A stretch of 6,666 nucleotides of DNA, from NCBI GenBank assembly GCA_035513275.1, contig DATKCJ010000342.1, forward strand, positions 1-6,666, in the 5' to 3' direction. The notes beneath the pieces were generated by a model. That model was not told where the DNA came from. It was given only the letters and a program-made list of their open reading frames with translations, and ran no database searches. Of the stretch, positions 1 to 6,316 are shown one piece after another. The stretch comes from DATKCJ01 sp035513275 (GTDB taxonomy: Bacteria > Verrucomicrobiota > Verrucomicrobiia > Opitutales > Opitutaceae). The position numbers and the translations under genes were made by a program. Every line of letters starts with the position of its first letter. Within the stretch, counting starts at the first letter, position 1.

Positions 1-1418
1 CGATCGCGGTTCCCTTTGCGTTCAAGGTCACGTTTCCGCACGGCGGATTCGCCTGGATCGAGCAACGCCCGTGGATTGAGGCGCTCGGCGTGAACTACTC
101 GATGGGCATCGACGGCATGAGCCTCCTGCTCGTCCTGCTCACGGGAGTCGTGACGCCGATCGTCGTCCTCGCTTCGTGGAACGAGACGCGCAACCAGGCC
201 CGCTATCTCGCTCTCGTGCTCTTCCTACAAGGCAGCGCGCTCGGCGTCTTCCTCGCGCTGGATTTCTTCCTCTGGTTCATCTTCTGGGAACTGAGCCTCG
301 TGCCGGCGTTCTTCCTCATCAAGTCATGGGGCGGTCCGGCAGCGGGCCGCGCGGCGGTGAAGTTCTTCGTGTTCACGATGGCGGGCAGCGCGTTCATGCT
401 CGCGGGCTTCGCGGCGCTCTACGCGGCGACGGGAACCTTCGATTTCGTTGCGCTCGGCCGGATGGGCGGCACAGGCGAACTTGCGTCGCAACTCGCGACA
501 TTCGCAGCCGGTTCGCCGGTGAGTCCGCGCTTCTTCACAGCGGCGGTGTTTGTCGGCGTGCTGCTGGGTCTCGCGGTGAAGGTGCCGTTGTTTCCTTTCC
601 ACACTTGGCTCCCCGACGCCTACGCCGAGGCGCCGACGCCTGTGACGATTTTCCTGACCGCCGTGATGTCGAAGATGGGCGTCTACGGTTTCCTGCGGAT
701 CCTCTGGCCGCTCTTCCCCGCCGAGATCCAGGCCGCCGCGCCGATCCTCATCACGCTCGCGCTCGCCGGAATCGTGGCCGGAGCATTCGCCGCGCTCGCG
801 CAGCGCGACTTGAAGCGGATGATGGCCTATTCCTCGGTCAACCATCTCAGCTACTGCCTTCTCGCGCTCTTCGCCGTGGCATCGAGCAACGGACTCAACC
901 GCGACGCGATCGACGCGGCGCTCGGCGGCGCGATCCTGCAGATGATCAACCACGGCATTTCCGCCGCTGCGCTCTTCCTCATGATCGGCGTGCTCGAGAA
1001 CCGCTCAGGCGGGCTGCGCGGAATCGACGACTTCGGCGGCGTGCGCACTGCCGCGCCAGTCTTCGCGGGAGTCACGGGCATCGCACTCTTCTCGTCACTC
1101 GGCCTGCCGGGACTCAACGGCTTCGTCGGCGAGTTCCTCATCTTCCGCGGCGTCTTCGGACTCGTGCCTTGGGCCGCGGCGGTCGCGTGCCTTGGACTCC
1201 TCGCAACAGCGGTCTTCCTACTCACATTCTACTTGAAGGTCTTCCACGGTCCGCGGCGCGAAAACGCACCTGCATTTGCCGACCTCACGGGTCGTGAAAC
1301 GCTCACCGTCGCTCCCTTGATTCTCCTGATGTTCCTCCTCGGACTCATGCCGCAACTCGCGATGGCGTTCGCCAATCCTGTCGCGCGCCAACTCGGTCTC
1401 TGGATCGCCACGCCATGA
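1..1418 (+). CDS. nuoM: NADH-quinone oxidoreductase subunit M, first copy (5' end outside window)
   Basis: Antiporter-like membrane subunit of respiratory complex I, which couples NADH:quinone electron transfer to proton export across the inner membrane. The reading frame is open from position 3, and the residues before the GTG at 90 (..RPWIEALGV) are typical NuoM sequence. The gene therefore begins upstream; by comparison with the next paralogue about 40-50 residues are missing. Using E. coli NuoM numbering, the key charged residues are all present: E144 (codon 288, FWELSLVP), K234 in TM7 (codon 579, AVKVPLFPFHTWLPDA), K265 in TM8 (codon 672, SKMGVYG) and E407 (codon 1131, GFVGEFLIF). DLKRMMAYSSVNH and NHGISAAALF are further family motifs. 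The protein is hydrophobic throughout. The stop overlaps the next start (ATGA, 1415-1418). Identity as a NuoM-type subunit is secure; which copy is ancestral is not decided. Confidence 0.95.
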   Translation, partial: IAVPFAFKVTFPHGGFAWIEQRPWIEALGVNYSMGIDGMSLLLVLLTGVVTPIVVLASWNETRNQARYLALVLFLQGSALGVFLALDFFLWFIFWELSLVPAFFLIKSWGGPAAGRAAVKFFVFTMAGSAFMLAGFAALYAATGTFDFVALGRMGGTGELASQLATFAAGSPVSPRFFTAAVFVGVLLGLAVKVPLFPFHTWLPDAYAEAPTPVTIFLTAVMSKMGVYGFLRILWPLFPAEIQAAAPILITLALAGIVAGAFAALAQRDLKRMMAYSSVNHLSYCLLALFAVASSNGLNRDAIDAALGGAILQMINHGISAAALFLMIGVLENRSGGLRGIDDFGGVRTAAPVFAGVTGIALFSSLGLPGLNGFVGEFLIFRGVFGLVPWAAAVACLGLLATAVFLLTFYLKVFHGPRRENAPAFADLTGRETLTVAPLILLMFLLGLMPQLAMAFANPVARQLGLWIATP

Positions 1419-2896
1419 ACGCGCTTCCCTGGACCATCGCGATCTCGTTTGCCGCCGCTGGGTTGCTTCTGTTGTTGCCACGCAATGCCGCGCGCGCTGC
1501 GCGTCTCGTGGCACTGCTCGCCGCGATCGCTGGCCTCGGCGCCGCGATCTGCGGCACCATGCATCTCCAGAACTACGGGTTCAACACGCTCGTCCATGTG
1601 CCGTGGCTTCCTCAAGTGGGCGCGTCGTTCCACCTGGCGGCCGACGGCATCACGGCGGTGCTTACGATTCTCACAGGACTCGCGGCGACCGCGGGCATAC
1701 TTTTCTCGTGGAACATCGAGAAGCGCCCGCGCGAGTTCTTCGCGCTCTACCTCGCGCTCATCGGCGGCGTCTATGGCGTGTTTCTGAGCGCCGACGTGCT
1801 GCTGCTCTTCGCGTTCTACGAGATCGCGATCGTGCCGAAGTATTTCCTCATCGCGCTGTGGGGTTCGACGAACCGCGAATACGGCGCGATGAAACTCGCG
1901 CTCTACTCGTTTGTCGGAAGCGCGTTCGTCTTCATTGGCATCCTCGCAGCCTACGCGGCCGCAGGCGGCGTCGGGTTTGGACTGCACGAACTCGCCGGTG
2001 CAACGTTTGCGCGTCCCTTCCAGCTCTGGGCGTTTCCGCTCGTGGCATTCGGCTTTGCCGTGCTTGCGGGTCTGTGGCCGTTCCACACGTGGGCGCCCAC
2101 GGGCCACGTCGCCGCGCCGACCGCCGCGTCGATGCTGCTCGCAGGTGTCGTGATGAAACTCGGCGCCTACGGTGTGCTCCGCGTCGCGATTCCGATTTTT
2201 CCCGAAGGCTTCCAATGGTGGTCGGGCATCCTCGCGGGCCTCGCGGTGATCGGAATCCTCTACGCGGGTTTCGTCGCACTCGTGCAGAAGGATCTGAAGT
2301 TCGTCATCGGCTACTCGAGCGTGAGCCACATGGGCTTCGTGATGCTCGGCATCGCCGCGGCGACGCCGCGCGCGGTAGCGGGGAGCGTGCTCCAGATGTT
2401 CTCGCACGGCGTCATCGCGGGACTGCTCTTCGCCGTCGTCGGCCGGATGGTCTACGATCGCACGCACACGCGCGAACTCTCGGCACTCCCGGCGATGGGA
2501 CTGAATCGCGCGCTGCCATTCGCGGCGGTGACATTCGTCATCGCAGGAATCGCGTCGATGGGCATGCCGGGCTTCAGCGGCTTCCCCGCCGAACTCTCCA
2601 TCCTCGCGGGCGCGTGGGGCACGCAACCTCTGCTCGTCCTCGCTGCAGCCGCGGGAATCGTGCTGGCCGCCGCTTTCACGCTACGGGCCGTGCACGTGAC
2701 ATTCTACTCGGGCGGCCTGACAGCCGCGCCGGCGCATCCGTTTGAACCCATCACGCTCGCCGAGAAATGCGGCGCGGGGCTCCTGATCGCGGCGACGGTT
2801 GTTGTCGGACTCCATCCCGACCTGCTGCTCGACATGATCGTCCCGGCGCTGAACGACCCGCTCATGGCGCGGATGTTTGCAGGAGGTGTGCAATGA
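1415..2896 (+). CDS. nuoM: NADH-quinone oxidoreductase subunit M, second copy (TM7 lysine missing)
   Basis: A complete 493-residue antiporter-like subunit of complex I, directly following another nuoM. Family motifs: YEIAIVPKYFLIALWG (TM5), WPFHTWAPTGHVAAPT, VMKLGAYG, QKDLKFVIGYSSVSHMGF, QMFSHGVIAGLLF, and THTREL after the histidine-containing helix. Using E. coli NuoM numbering, E144 (here E136), K265 (K248) and E407 (E393, FPAELSIL) are kept. The central TM7 lysine K234 is leucine (L217, codon ctt at 2063-2065); the gapless pair is FAVLAGLWPFHTW against E. coli FAVKMPVVPLHGW. The usual HxWLPDAH is HTWAPTGH, and an extra lysine (K142) follows the TM5 glutamate. The ATG at 1415 overlaps the upstream stop; I see no strong ribosome-binding site, so translational coupling is likely. 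It is probably an additional membrane-arm module, whether pumping or structural is unknown. An unrelated cation antiporter is less likely given the closeness to NuoM and the operon position. Confidence 0.92.
   Translation: MNALPWTIAISFAAAGLLLLLPRNAARAARLVALLAAIAGLGAAICGTMHLQNYGFNTLVHVPWLPQVGASFHLAADGITAVLTILTGLAATAGILFSWNIEKRPREFFALYLALIGGVYGVFLSADVLLLFAFYEIAIVPKYFLIALWGSTNREYGAMKLALYSFVGSAFVFIGILAAYAAAGGVGFGLHELAGATFARPFQLWAFPLVAFGFAVLAGLWPFHTWAPTGHVAAPTAASMLLAGVVMKLGAYGVLRVAIPIFPEGFQWWSGILAGLAVIGILYAGFVALVQKDLKFVIGYSSVSHMGFVMLGIAAATPRAVAGSVLQMFSHGVIAGLLFAVVGRMVYDRTHTRELSALPAMGLNRALPFAAVTFVIAGIASMGMPGFSGFPAELSILAGAWGTQPLLVLAAAAGIVLAAAFTLRAVHVTFYSGGLTAAPAHPFEPITLAEKCGAGLLIAATVVVGLHPDLLLDMIVPALNDPLMARMFAGGVQ
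2881..2886 (+). promoter_or_regulatory. Ribosome-binding site of nuoN
   Basis: AGGAGG lies six bases before the ATG at 2893, inside the last codons of the second nuoM. It fixes the nuoN start there and argues against the longer open frame that begins at 2767. The start overlaps the upstream stop as ATGA. Confidence 0.88.
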
Positions 2897-4350
2897 CCTT
2901 CGCCGAATGGTTCCCTGCCCTTTTGCCCGAGGCGATCCTGTTGATCGCCGCGCTGGCGATTCTCGGCATCGACATTGGCCTCCTGCGAGATGCGCCAGCT
3001 GCGTTCCGGTTGCGTCTCGGCGCAGTCATCGCCGTGGTCGCCTGCGGCGCGGGAATCTACACGATCGTCGCGGGCCCGCTGCTGCACCCGATGGTCGGTC
3101 AGGTGCTGCTCTTCGATCCGCTGGCGAACGGCGCGCGCGTCGCGATTCTCGTGCTCACCGCCGCGACGATTCTGATCTCCACAGGCGGCCGGATGCCCGG
3201 CCAGCCTGCCGAATTCCTTGCGGTTGTTCTGCTCTCCGCGACCGGCATGTCGCTCATGGCGGCGTCCACGAATTTGCTGATCGCGTTTGTCGCGCTCGAG
3301 CTGGCGAGCCTCGGCCTCTACATCCTCACGGGCTTCGACAAGCGCAGCCCCGACTCGGCCGAGGCGGGGTTGAAATATTTCCTCTTCGGCGGTGTGTCCG
3401 CGGCGTGCCTGCTCTTCGGCTTCAGCCTCATCTACGGGCTCTCGGGATCGCTCTATCTTCCAGAAATCTCGGCCGTGCTTTCGGGCATGGGATTCAGCCC
3501 GTTGCTCGCGGTGGCTCTCGTGATGGTCGTCGTCGGCTTCGGCTTCAAGATCGCCGCCGCGCCGTTCCACCTTTGGGCGCCGGACGCCTATCAAGGCGCG
3601 CCCGTCGCTTCCGCGGCCTTCATCGCATCGGCCTCGAAGATCGCGGGCGTGGCGCTGTTCTTCCGCCTGTTCTGGTCGGGGCTCGTGCCCGGCGTCGGCA
3701 CGATCTGGGACTTCAGCGGTCCGCCGGGCTGGTTCGTGATCCTCGGGCTTCTCGCCGCGGCCTCGCTGCTCCTCGGAAACTTCGCCGCGATCGTGCAGGG
3801 CAACCCGCGCCGCCTGCTCGCCTACTCGGCGATCGCACACGCCGGCATCATGCTGCTCGGCGTGATGATCGGAGGCACCGCCGGAACGCGACCACTGCTC
3901 TACTACGTGATCACTTACGCGATCTCGACGGTCGGTGCGTTTGGAGTTGTCGCAGCGCTAGAGGCGTCGGGAGTCGGGCCGCGCATCACCGACCTCGCCG
4001 GGCTGTGGCGTCGTTCGCCGGTGCTCGCTGCTTGCCTTAGCATCTTCATCCTCTCGCTCGCCGGGATTCCGCCGCTCGCTGGCTTCTTCGGAAAGTTTTT
4101 CATCTTCGCAGGAATCTTTTCCGCGGATCCGGGCACGCCACTCTTCTGGCTCATGGTTCTGGCGATCGTGATGAGCGCCGTGTCGCTCTACTACTATCTG
4201 ATCGTCTTGAAGCACGCGCTCGTCGTCGAGGCGCCGGAAGCGCAGGCACCCGTGCCGGTTTCGCCCGCGGCAGTGCTGACGCTCGTCGGCCTCGCAGCCG
4301 CGACAATCGCACTCGGGCTTACTCCGTCGGCATTGCTGGCGTTCCTCTAG
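2893..4350 (+). CDS. nuoN: NADH-quinone oxidoreductase subunit N
   Basis: A 485-residue antiporter-like subunit of the complex I membrane arm, normally the one nearest the NuoH/A/J/K end. The start is set by the AGGAGG site and the ATGA overlap. Using E. coli NuoN numbering, the proton-path charges are all present: E133 (here E136, VALELASLGLYIL), K217 (K219, FGFKIAAAPFHLWAPDAYQGAP), K247 (K249, SASKIAG, exactly 30 residues after K219 as in E. coli) and K395 (K401, GFFGKFFIF). The motif that usually reads N.KRLLAYSS.AH is NPRRLLAYSAIAH here, a conservative K to R change. Length is normal for the family. It is the last nuo gene; nothing follows on this strand, so it probably ends the operon. 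Its TAG stop is also the first three bases of a repeated motif (see 4348-4448). Confidence 0.96.
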   Translation: MTFAEWFPALLPEAILLIAALAILGIDIGLLRDAPAAFRLRLGAVIAVVACGAGIYTIVAGPLLHPMVGQVLLFDPLANGARVAILVLTAATILISTGGRMPGQPAEFLAVVLLSATGMSLMAASTNLLIAFVALELASLGLYILTGFDKRSPDSAEAGLKYFLFGGVSAACLLFGFSLIYGLSGSLYLPEISAVLSGMGFSPLLAVALVMVVVGFGFKIAAAPFHLWAPDAYQGAPVASAAFIASASKIAGVALFFRLFWSGLVPGVGTIWDFSGPPGWFVILGLLAAASLLLGNFAAIVQGNPRRLLAYSAIAHAGIMLLGVMIGGTAGTRPLLYYVITYAISTVGAFGVVAALEASGVGPRITDLAGLWRRSPVLAACLSIFILSLAGIPPLAGFFGKFFIFAGIFSADPGTPLFWLMVLAIVMSAVSLYYYLIVLKHALVVEAPEAQAPVPVSPAAVLTLVGLAAATIALGLTPSALLAFL

Positions 4351-4448
4351 GAGTTTGTCGGAGGAATTTGTCGTGAGAAGTTTTTCGCCCGCGGGGCGAA
4401 GCGAAGGACAGCTTGACCGTGGCAGCGGGCACACCCGACAAATTGCTA
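4348..4448. repeat. Inverted-repeat-bounded intergenic element between convergent genes
   Basis: The segment begins TAGGAGTTTGTCGG (4348-4361) and, read on the minus strand, begins TAGCAATTTGTCGG (4448-4435); the two ends match at 12 of 14 bases. The outer TAG is the stop codon of nuoN on one side and of the minus-strand gene on the other. CTAG is present directly at both edges (4347-4350 and 4446-4449), which would suit a 4-base target duplication. Inside are a second AATTTGTCG (4365-4373), which can pair with CGACAAATT at 4436-4444, and a perfect 7-base-pair hairpin (4384-4400). It contains no credible gene. The structure is directly visible; that it is a mobile or dispersed element is inference. 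Confidence 0.6.
4384..4400. terminator. Possible transcription-stopping hairpin between convergent operons
   Basis: TTCGCCC-GCG-GGGCGAA is a perfect 7-base-pair stem with a three-base loop, located where transcription from nuoN and from the opposing gene would both need to end. Neither strand has a run of T after the stem; the five T at 4381-4385 precede and partly form it on the plus strand. It is therefore not a standard intrinsic terminator and may only be part of the surrounding element. Confidence 0.3.
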
Positions 4449-5276
4449 GCGCATGGCAGTGAGATCGAAGACGTCGACCAAGCCGATACCCTCGTCCGGC
4501 GAGGAAGCGTGAACCGTGTAGGCGCCCGGTTCGAGTATCACCACGATCGCAGCATCCTTGGGATCCAGCGGCTCGAGACCGGGTGGAATCAATTCCCGGC
4601 CGGGCGAAGTCTCCCAGTCGCTACTTCCAGCGATCGCGGTCTGCCCCCGAAAGAGGATCAACGCTGGGTTCTCCGCAGCGCCAGTTATGTCGTAGTCTAC
4701 GAGTTTCGGGCCCAAAGCCCGCACAAGCACAAGTCGAGGAGTCGTCCCTTGAACGATGAATCCGGTGATCAACACGCGGTCTCCGGACCCGAGCACGCCG
4801 CGACTCGACACATTGAAGAGATGACCCGGGTCTTCCGGATCGATCTCAACGATTCTCGAGAGAAACCGAATCCGGATCACGTCACCATTGTTGGCGATGA
4901 ATCCCTCCACATCCGCTTCGAGTTCGCTCAAAGGTGGCTCAGGGTAGAATACTGCAGGGGACGTGAACTCGGGTGACCAAAGGCCTTCGAGCTCGGCGAC
5001 ATGCCAGCTCCAAAACGGAATGCCACTTGCAAGGTGGTTTCGGTTGATGCCATCCGCTCCTGGCGCGATTCGGACAACGGGCGTTATCGTCTCGTTGTTG
5101 GCGATCCGTTCCCTGATGAGGGATATCATCTCCGGCGACGATGTGCTGAAGACATATGACTCCAGCCCGCGTGGGCCTGTCGGCTGGCCGAATTTGTTCA
5201 GCGCGGCAAATGTCGCGCCCGTCAGCATGCCACTTGTTGCGAGGACAAAAAGCGCGCAGGCCATCAGTCTCTTCAT
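4446..5276 (-). CDS. Small exported protein with a verrucomicrobial RALGP-type C-terminal domain
   Basis: Function unknown. From the ATG at 5276 the product is 276 residues. Residues 1-24 are a clear Sec signal peptide: KR near the start, a hydrophobic core (ACALFVLATSG), and a likely cleavage site after ATFA. An in-frame ATG at 5288 gives four more residues and has a weak GAAG upstream; the longer frame to 5405 adds 43 residues before the signal and is unlikely. Residues about 30-145 (ESYVF..., IPFWSWHV around 87-93, ending IRFLSRIVEI) loosely resemble the BP74 N-terminal domain; this is tentative. Residues about 150-272 hold the repeated motif set SSRGVLGSGDRVLITGFI, VLVRALGPKL (183-192), SSDWET, EPGAYTV, GLVDVFDL, which I associate with secreted Verrucomicrobia proteins. 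GC is lower than in the nuo genes (34/60 bases in a hand-counted sample at 4981-5040 against 43/60 in nuoN at 3721-3780). No partner gene is evident. The TAG stop lies in the repeated motif. Confidence 0.78.
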   Translation of the reverse strand: MKRLMACALFVLATSGMLTGATFAALNKFGQPTGPRGLESYVFSTSSPEMISLIRERIANNETITPVVRIAPGADGINRNHLASGIPFWSWHVAELEGLWSPEFTSPAVFYPEPPLSELEADVEGFIANNGDVIRIRFLSRIVEIDPEDPGHLFNVSSRGVLGSGDRVLITGFIVQGTTPRLVLVRALGPKLVDYDITGAAENPALILFRGQTAIAGSSDWETSPGRELIPPGLEPLDPKDAAIVVILEPGAYTVHASSPDEGIGLVDVFDLTAMR

Positions 5277-5381
5277 TGTCAAGTGCATCGATAGTGCTTC
5301 ATCCGTCCCGCGGTTGTTCCCATCTTTGGTTAGTCCACAAGCCATGCCGTGGAAGCGGATGTAGTAAGGCCGTGATTCTAG

Positions 5382-5551
5382 CGCAAGTCGACGCCCATGT
5401 CTCACCAGCTATTGAGATGTTGCACTGCGCTTTTTGCCGAACTTCCGTGCCAGAGCGGCGCTACACCCATTCCGGTGAAGTGAATTCACTCCGGCACAGA
5501 GTGTCGGCTTAGGACACGCCGCCCGTGGGTGCGACCAGAACCGACAAACTC
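5382..5551 (-). repeat. Repeat-like palindromic intergenic sequence
   Basis: Read on the minus strand from the permease stop, this stretch starts GAGTTTGTCGG, the same end found after nuoN. It then shows GTGTC/GACAC arms (5501-5505 and 5513-5517), the palindrome at 5479-5490, and a short open frame (5470-5402) reading MGVAPLWHGSSAKSAVQHL then NSW and stop. I recall nearly the same peptide from spurious short ORFs in Verrucomicrobia assemblies, which suggests a dispersed non-coding repeat rather than a gene. The boundary near 5382 is a guess based on a CTAG at 5378-5381. A search of the host genome was not possible. Confidence 0.45.
5479..5490. repeat. 12-base perfect palindrome
   Basis: AGTGAATTCACT is its own reverse complement and is framed by CCGG on both sides (5472-5475 and 5491-5494). 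An alternative hairpin pairs GTGAA (5475-5479 region) with TTCAC (5485-5489). It could be a structural part of the surrounding repeat or a binding site for a dimeric protein; the sequence does not decide. Confidence 0.5.
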
Positions 5552-5554
5552 CTA
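5541..5554 (-). repeat. Third copy of the stop-codon-linked motif TAGGAGTTTGTCGG
   Basis: On the minus strand this is TAGGAGTTTGTCGG, identical over 14 bases to 4348-4361 after nuoN. Its TAG is the stop codon of the permease gene. The match ends abruptly on both sides, so it is not part of a longer copy of the nuoN-adjacent element. Confidence 0.85.
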
Positions 5555-6316
5555 TCCGCTCGTGCCCCAGCGGCGGTGCATGAACTTCTCCCACGGGGAG
5601 AACAGGACCTTGTCCGCGAGGAGGCCGATGAGCACGATCATGAGCATGATGCCTATTACCTGCTCCATCGCGTGGAGTTCGCGGCCGTAGTGCAGCAAGT
5701 GACCGAGGCCGAAGCCGGTGAGGATCGTGACATAAATTTCCGCGGCCATGAGCGAGCGCCAGGCGAATGCCCAACCCTGCTTCATGCCGCCCACGATGAA
5801 CGGAAGCGACGCCGGCACGATCACGCGCAGCCACATGTGCGCCCATCTTGAACCCATCGTTCGCGCGGCGCGGACATAGATCGGGCTCACGTTGCGAACA
5901 CCGGTCTCGGTCGCAAGAATGACTGACCAGAGCGTGCCCATGATGACGACGAAGAGCATCGCCGACTCAGTCTGCCCGAACCACAGCAGCGCGAGCGGCA
6001 CCCAGCAGACGCTCGGCAGGCCCTGAAGGCCAAGCGCGAGAACGCCCACTGTGTCGCGCATCCACTGGACTCGCGCGGTGAACAAGCCGAGAGGAATCCC
6101 GGCCGCGAGCCCGAGCAAGTAGCCCGCGAGCAACCGCTTCATCGTGACGAGGCTGCTCGCGGCAAGCGTGCCATCGAGAGTTGCCTCCTTCAGGTAAGTC
6201 GCGACCGAGAGCGGCGAAGGAACAAGCACCGGCGACCAAACCTTCAACGACACGAGCACCTGCCAGGTGCCGAGCAAGAGGCCGAAGAAGATTGCAGCGG
6301 CGATGGCGCGTTTCAT
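5552..6316 (-). CDS. ABC transporter permease, nitrate/sulfonate/taurine (NitT/TauT) type
   Basis: A 254-residue inner-membrane permease of a binding-protein-dependent importer, of the SsuC/TauC/NrtB kind. It shows an N-terminal membrane helix (residues about 4-24), the family-typical VPSPLSV...L at 32-42, and further hydrophobic segments at about 62-80, 90-112, 118-137, 185-200 and 217-237. The cytoplasmic EAA-type loop that docks on the ATPase is at 147-177 (YVRAARTMGSRWAHMWLRVIVPASLPFIVGG, written in parts: YVRAARTMG then VIVPASLPFIVGG). Length is normal for the family. The ATG at 6316 overlaps the ATPase stop (ATGA) and has a good GGAGGT site. Substrate is unknown: sulfonates, taurine, nitrate, bicarbonate and thiamine precursors are all carried by relatives, and no binding protein or metabolic gene is in view. 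The TAG stop is part of the repeated motif at 5541-5554. Confidence 0.92.
   Translation of the reverse strand: MKRAIAAAIFFGLLLGTWQVLVSLKVWSPVLVPSPLSVATYLKEATLDGTLAASSLVTMKRLLAGYLLGLAAGIPLGLFTARVQWMRDTVGVLALGLQGLPSVCWVPLALLWFGQTESAMLFVVIMGTLWSVILATETGVRNVSPIYVRAARTMGSRWAHMWLRVIVPASLPFIVGGMKQGWAFAWRSLMAAEIYVTILTGFGLGHLLHYGRELHAMEQVIGIMLMIVLIGLLADKVLFSPWEKFMHRRWGTSG

Larger units (their letters stand above)
5277..5551. other. Intergenic region without a convincing gene
   Basis: The 275 bases between the exported-protein gene and the permease stop, both on the minus strand, hold no open frame with a believable start and family resemblance. The right-hand part is the repeat-like sequence described separately. 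The left-hand part (5289-5377) should carry the promoter of the exported-protein gene. The best pair I can find on the minus strand is TTGCGC and TACATC with a 17-base gap, which is too weak to call. Confidence 0.6.

Noticed and set aside
90..1418. GTG at 90 as the start of the first nuoM
   Set aside because: The frame is open to the window edge and the upstream residues fit NuoM; starting at 90 would remove conserved sequence.
2767..2892. N-terminal extension of nuoN by 42 codons
   Set aside because: It lies wholly within the second nuoM, has arginine-rich non-family sequence, and the AGGAGG site points to the ATG at 2893.
3811..3813. R307 in NuoN where the family often has lysine (NPRR against N.KR)
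   Set aside because: The change is conservative and this is not one of the four key charged positions, all of which are kept.
1229..3840. Long minus-strand open frames opposite nuoM/nuoN (for example 1229-2626 and 2704-3840)
   Set aside because: They are rich in R, E, H and D with no family resemblance, the usual antisense by-product of GC-rich membrane-protein genes.
4413..4976. Plus-strand open frame opposite the exported-protein gene
   Set aside because: It has no recognisable domain, while the minus strand has a signal peptide and a known motif set over the same bases.
5277..5282. TTGACA just before the exported-protein start as a -35 box
   Set aside because: It touches the ATG, so the -10 would fall inside the gene, and no matching -10 is present.
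5402..5470. The 22-codon minus-strand frame as a real small gene
   Set aside because: It has no ribosome-binding site, lies inside palindromic repeat-like DNA, and other frames there are equally open.
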